Shown here one piece after another: positions 62,935-64,000 of a stretch of DNA of 64,000 nt. The stretch is from contig NZ_VAUP01000035.1 of NCBI RefSeq assembly GCF_005871085.1, positions 186,001-250,000 on the forward strand, given 5' to 3'. A model generated the notes under the pieces. The model did no database searches. It worked only from the letters and a program-made list of their open reading frames with translations, and was not told where the DNA came from. The position numbers and the translations under genes are program-made. The first letter of the stretch is position 1, and every line of letters starts with the position of its first letter. Source of the DNA: Xanthobacter autotrophicus. Lineage in GTDB: Bacteria; Pseudomonadota; Alphaproteobacteria; Rhizobiales; Xanthobacteraceae.

Positions 62935-63831
62935 GTGGCGGGCCTCGTCCTCTTCGCCGAGCGGGTGGACTGGCACAGCCGCTCGCTCCTCGCCGCCATC
63001 AAGGCGCGCGGGCACACCGCACGGGTGATCTCGCTGAAGGCCTGCGGCTTCGCCGTGGGGGAGACCGCCCACGGCCTGCTGCTGCCGGGCTTTGCCGACA
63101 ACCTGCCGGACGCCTGCTTCGTGCGCTCGGTGCCCGCCGGCACGCTGGAGCAGGTCACCGCCCGGCTCGGCGTGCTGCATGCCCTGCGGGAGATGGGGGT
63201 GCGGGTGATGAACGACGCCCGTGCCATCGAGCGCTGCGTGGACAAGAGCGCCACCACCTTCCTTTTGGCCCGCGCCGGCCTGCCCACCCCCCGCACCTTG
63301 GTGCTGGAAGACCGCGCGGCAGCGCAGATGATCATCGACGCCGCCCCCGGCGACAGCGTTCTGAAGCCCATGTTCGGCGCCCAGGGCCGCGGCCTCATGC
63401 GCCTTGCGCCCAAGGCCCGCCTGCCGGAGGCTGAGGAGGTCGGCGGGGTCTATTACCTGCAGGATTTCGTTTCCGCGCCGTCCGGCACTGGGCCGTCCGG
63501 CACCCATGAGGATTTCCGCGTGTTCGTGGTGGGCGGACGGGCCGAGGCCGCCATGGCGCGGCGCGGCACCTCCTGGATCACCAACATCCACCAGGGCGCC
63601 ACCGGCCTGGAAGTCGCCGCCGAGGGCCAGCTTGCCGACCTCGCCGTGCGCGCGGCGGCGGCCGTGGGGGCGTCCTATGCCGGGGTGGACCTCATCGCCG
63701 ATGCCGAAGGGCGACTCACCGTGCTGGAGGTGAATTCCATGCCGGCCTGGCGCGGGCTTCATGACGCCACAGGCCGTAATATGGCCGAGCCATTGGCCGC
63801 CCACCTCGTCGCCGAGCCGGTGGCGGCGTAG
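62935..63831 (+). CDS. ATP-grasp protein of the H4MPT cluster (orf5-type, RimK-like)
   Basis: 298 aa from GTG 62935, 1 nt after the mch stop. RimK/ATP-grasp features: ARAGLPTPRTLVLED, VLKPMFGAQGRGLMRL (lysine and Gly-rich loop), YYLQDFV, DFRVFVVGGRAEAAMAR and the metal motif AGVDLIADAEGRLTVLEVNSMPAW. Known in methylotrophs as ORF5 beside mch and implicated in making dephospho-tetrahydromethanopterin; probably a ligase adding an amino or hydroxy acid group. Confidence 0.9.
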   Translation: MAGLVLFAERVDWHSRSLLAAIKARGHTARVISLKACGFAVGETAHGLLLPGFADNLPDACFVRSVPAGTLEQVTARLGVLHALREMGVRVMNDARAIERCVDKSATTFLLARAGLPTPRTLVLEDRAAAQMIIDAAPGDSVLKPMFGAQGRGLMRLAPKARLPEAEEVGGVYYLQDFVSAPSGTGPSGTHEDFRVFVVGGRAEAAMARRGTSWITNIHQGATGLEVAAEGQLADLAVRAAAAVGASYAGVDLIADAEGRLTVLEVNSMPAWRGLHDATGRNMAEPLAAHLVAEPVAA

Positions 63832-63869
63832 GCTCCGGGCTGGCCTGTCCGATTTAAGGAAAACCGCGC

Positions 63870-64000
63870 ATGCGCGTCTTCGTCTGCGAGTTCGTGACCA
63901 GCGGCGGCCTGCGCGGCGCCACGCTGCCGGAGAGCCTCGCGCGGGAAGCCGCCCTCATTCGCGATGCCATGCGCCGCGACCTCGCCGCTTTGCCGCAGGT
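63870..64000 (+). CDS. H4MPT-cluster ATP-grasp protein (orf7-type), partial
   Basis: 43 codons visible, cut by the right edge. Starts MRVFVCEFVTSGGLRGATLPESLAREAAL after a TAAGGAAAA site. The opening RVFVCEFVT-GGL matches the N-terminus of the ORF7 protein that follows orf5 in methylotroph H4MPT clusters. Confidence 0.75.
   Translation, partial: MRVFVCEFVTSGGLRGATLPESLAREAALIRDAMRRDLAALPQ

Overview
The window is high-GC, densely packed DNA that reads as an alphaproteobacterium of the order Hyphomicrobiales. The best fit is a Xanthobacteraceae-type methylotroph (Xanthobacter, Azorhizobium or Starkeya-like). This rests on four gene sets: FixL-FixJ-FixK with hemN, a lanthanide-type methanol dehydrogenase cluster (xoxF-xoxG-xoxJ), tetrahydromethanopterin C1-transfer genes (mtdB, mch and two ATP-grasp genes), and dctBD/dctA. 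The genus is an inference from gene content. No rRNA or tRNA gene was seen.

Layout. 1-1630: end of a polysaccharide locus (wecB and a BcsB-like secretion subunit cut by the window edge). 1864-5897: tlpA diverging from argH-lptM-lysA. 5948-10313: a GGDEF/EAL protein and a Pat-type protein acetyltransferase. 10578-15679: an oxygen-response block (orphan receiver, fixJ, fixL, divergent fixK, then hemN) with candidate FixJ and FixK sites. 15881-23724: a surface-polysaccharide export and O-acetylation block (NfrA-like TPR/beta-barrel protein, two AlgJ/AlgX-like proteins, AlgI, AlgF) with a consensus CtrA box upstream of the nfrA-like gene. 23910-34283: an orphan phosphonate-type gene pair, a YcbL-type hydrolase, a DUF3422 protein, ybbAP-tesA, a small acidic protein and a triheme cytochrome c with an unusual tail. 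34555-38354: ligA, the RNase P RNA gene and azlCD. 38466-44927: a secreted alpha/beta hydrolase, lutABC, an L,D-transpeptidase and a response regulator followed by a cNMP-binding protein. 44936-51219: chrA, dctA and divergent dctBD with a sigma-54 promoter and paired upstream activator sites.

51240-64000 is a C1 island. On the minus strand a quinoprotein metallohydrolase lies upstream of xoxF-xoxG-xoxJ-CxxCW protein-SoxYZ-like carrier. On the plus strand are a TonB-dependent receptor and then mtdB-mch-orf5-orf7. Methanol would be oxidised in the periplasm by XoxF with XoxG as electron acceptor. The resulting formaldehyde would be processed in the cytoplasm by the H4MPT-linked enzymes. The TonB receptor between the two halves is a candidate for uptake of lanthanide or another cofactor.

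Features most worth a second look: the WecB/BcsB-like plus NfrA/AlgFIJX combination, which may make an O-acetylated N4-glycan-like exopolysaccharide; the FixJ/FixK/CtrA/DctD site architecture; the duplicated Cys-bearing tail of the triheme cytochrome; a probable CTG start codon; a 29-codon Arg-rich ORF coupled to mch; and two divergent gene pairs whose start codons share one CATG.
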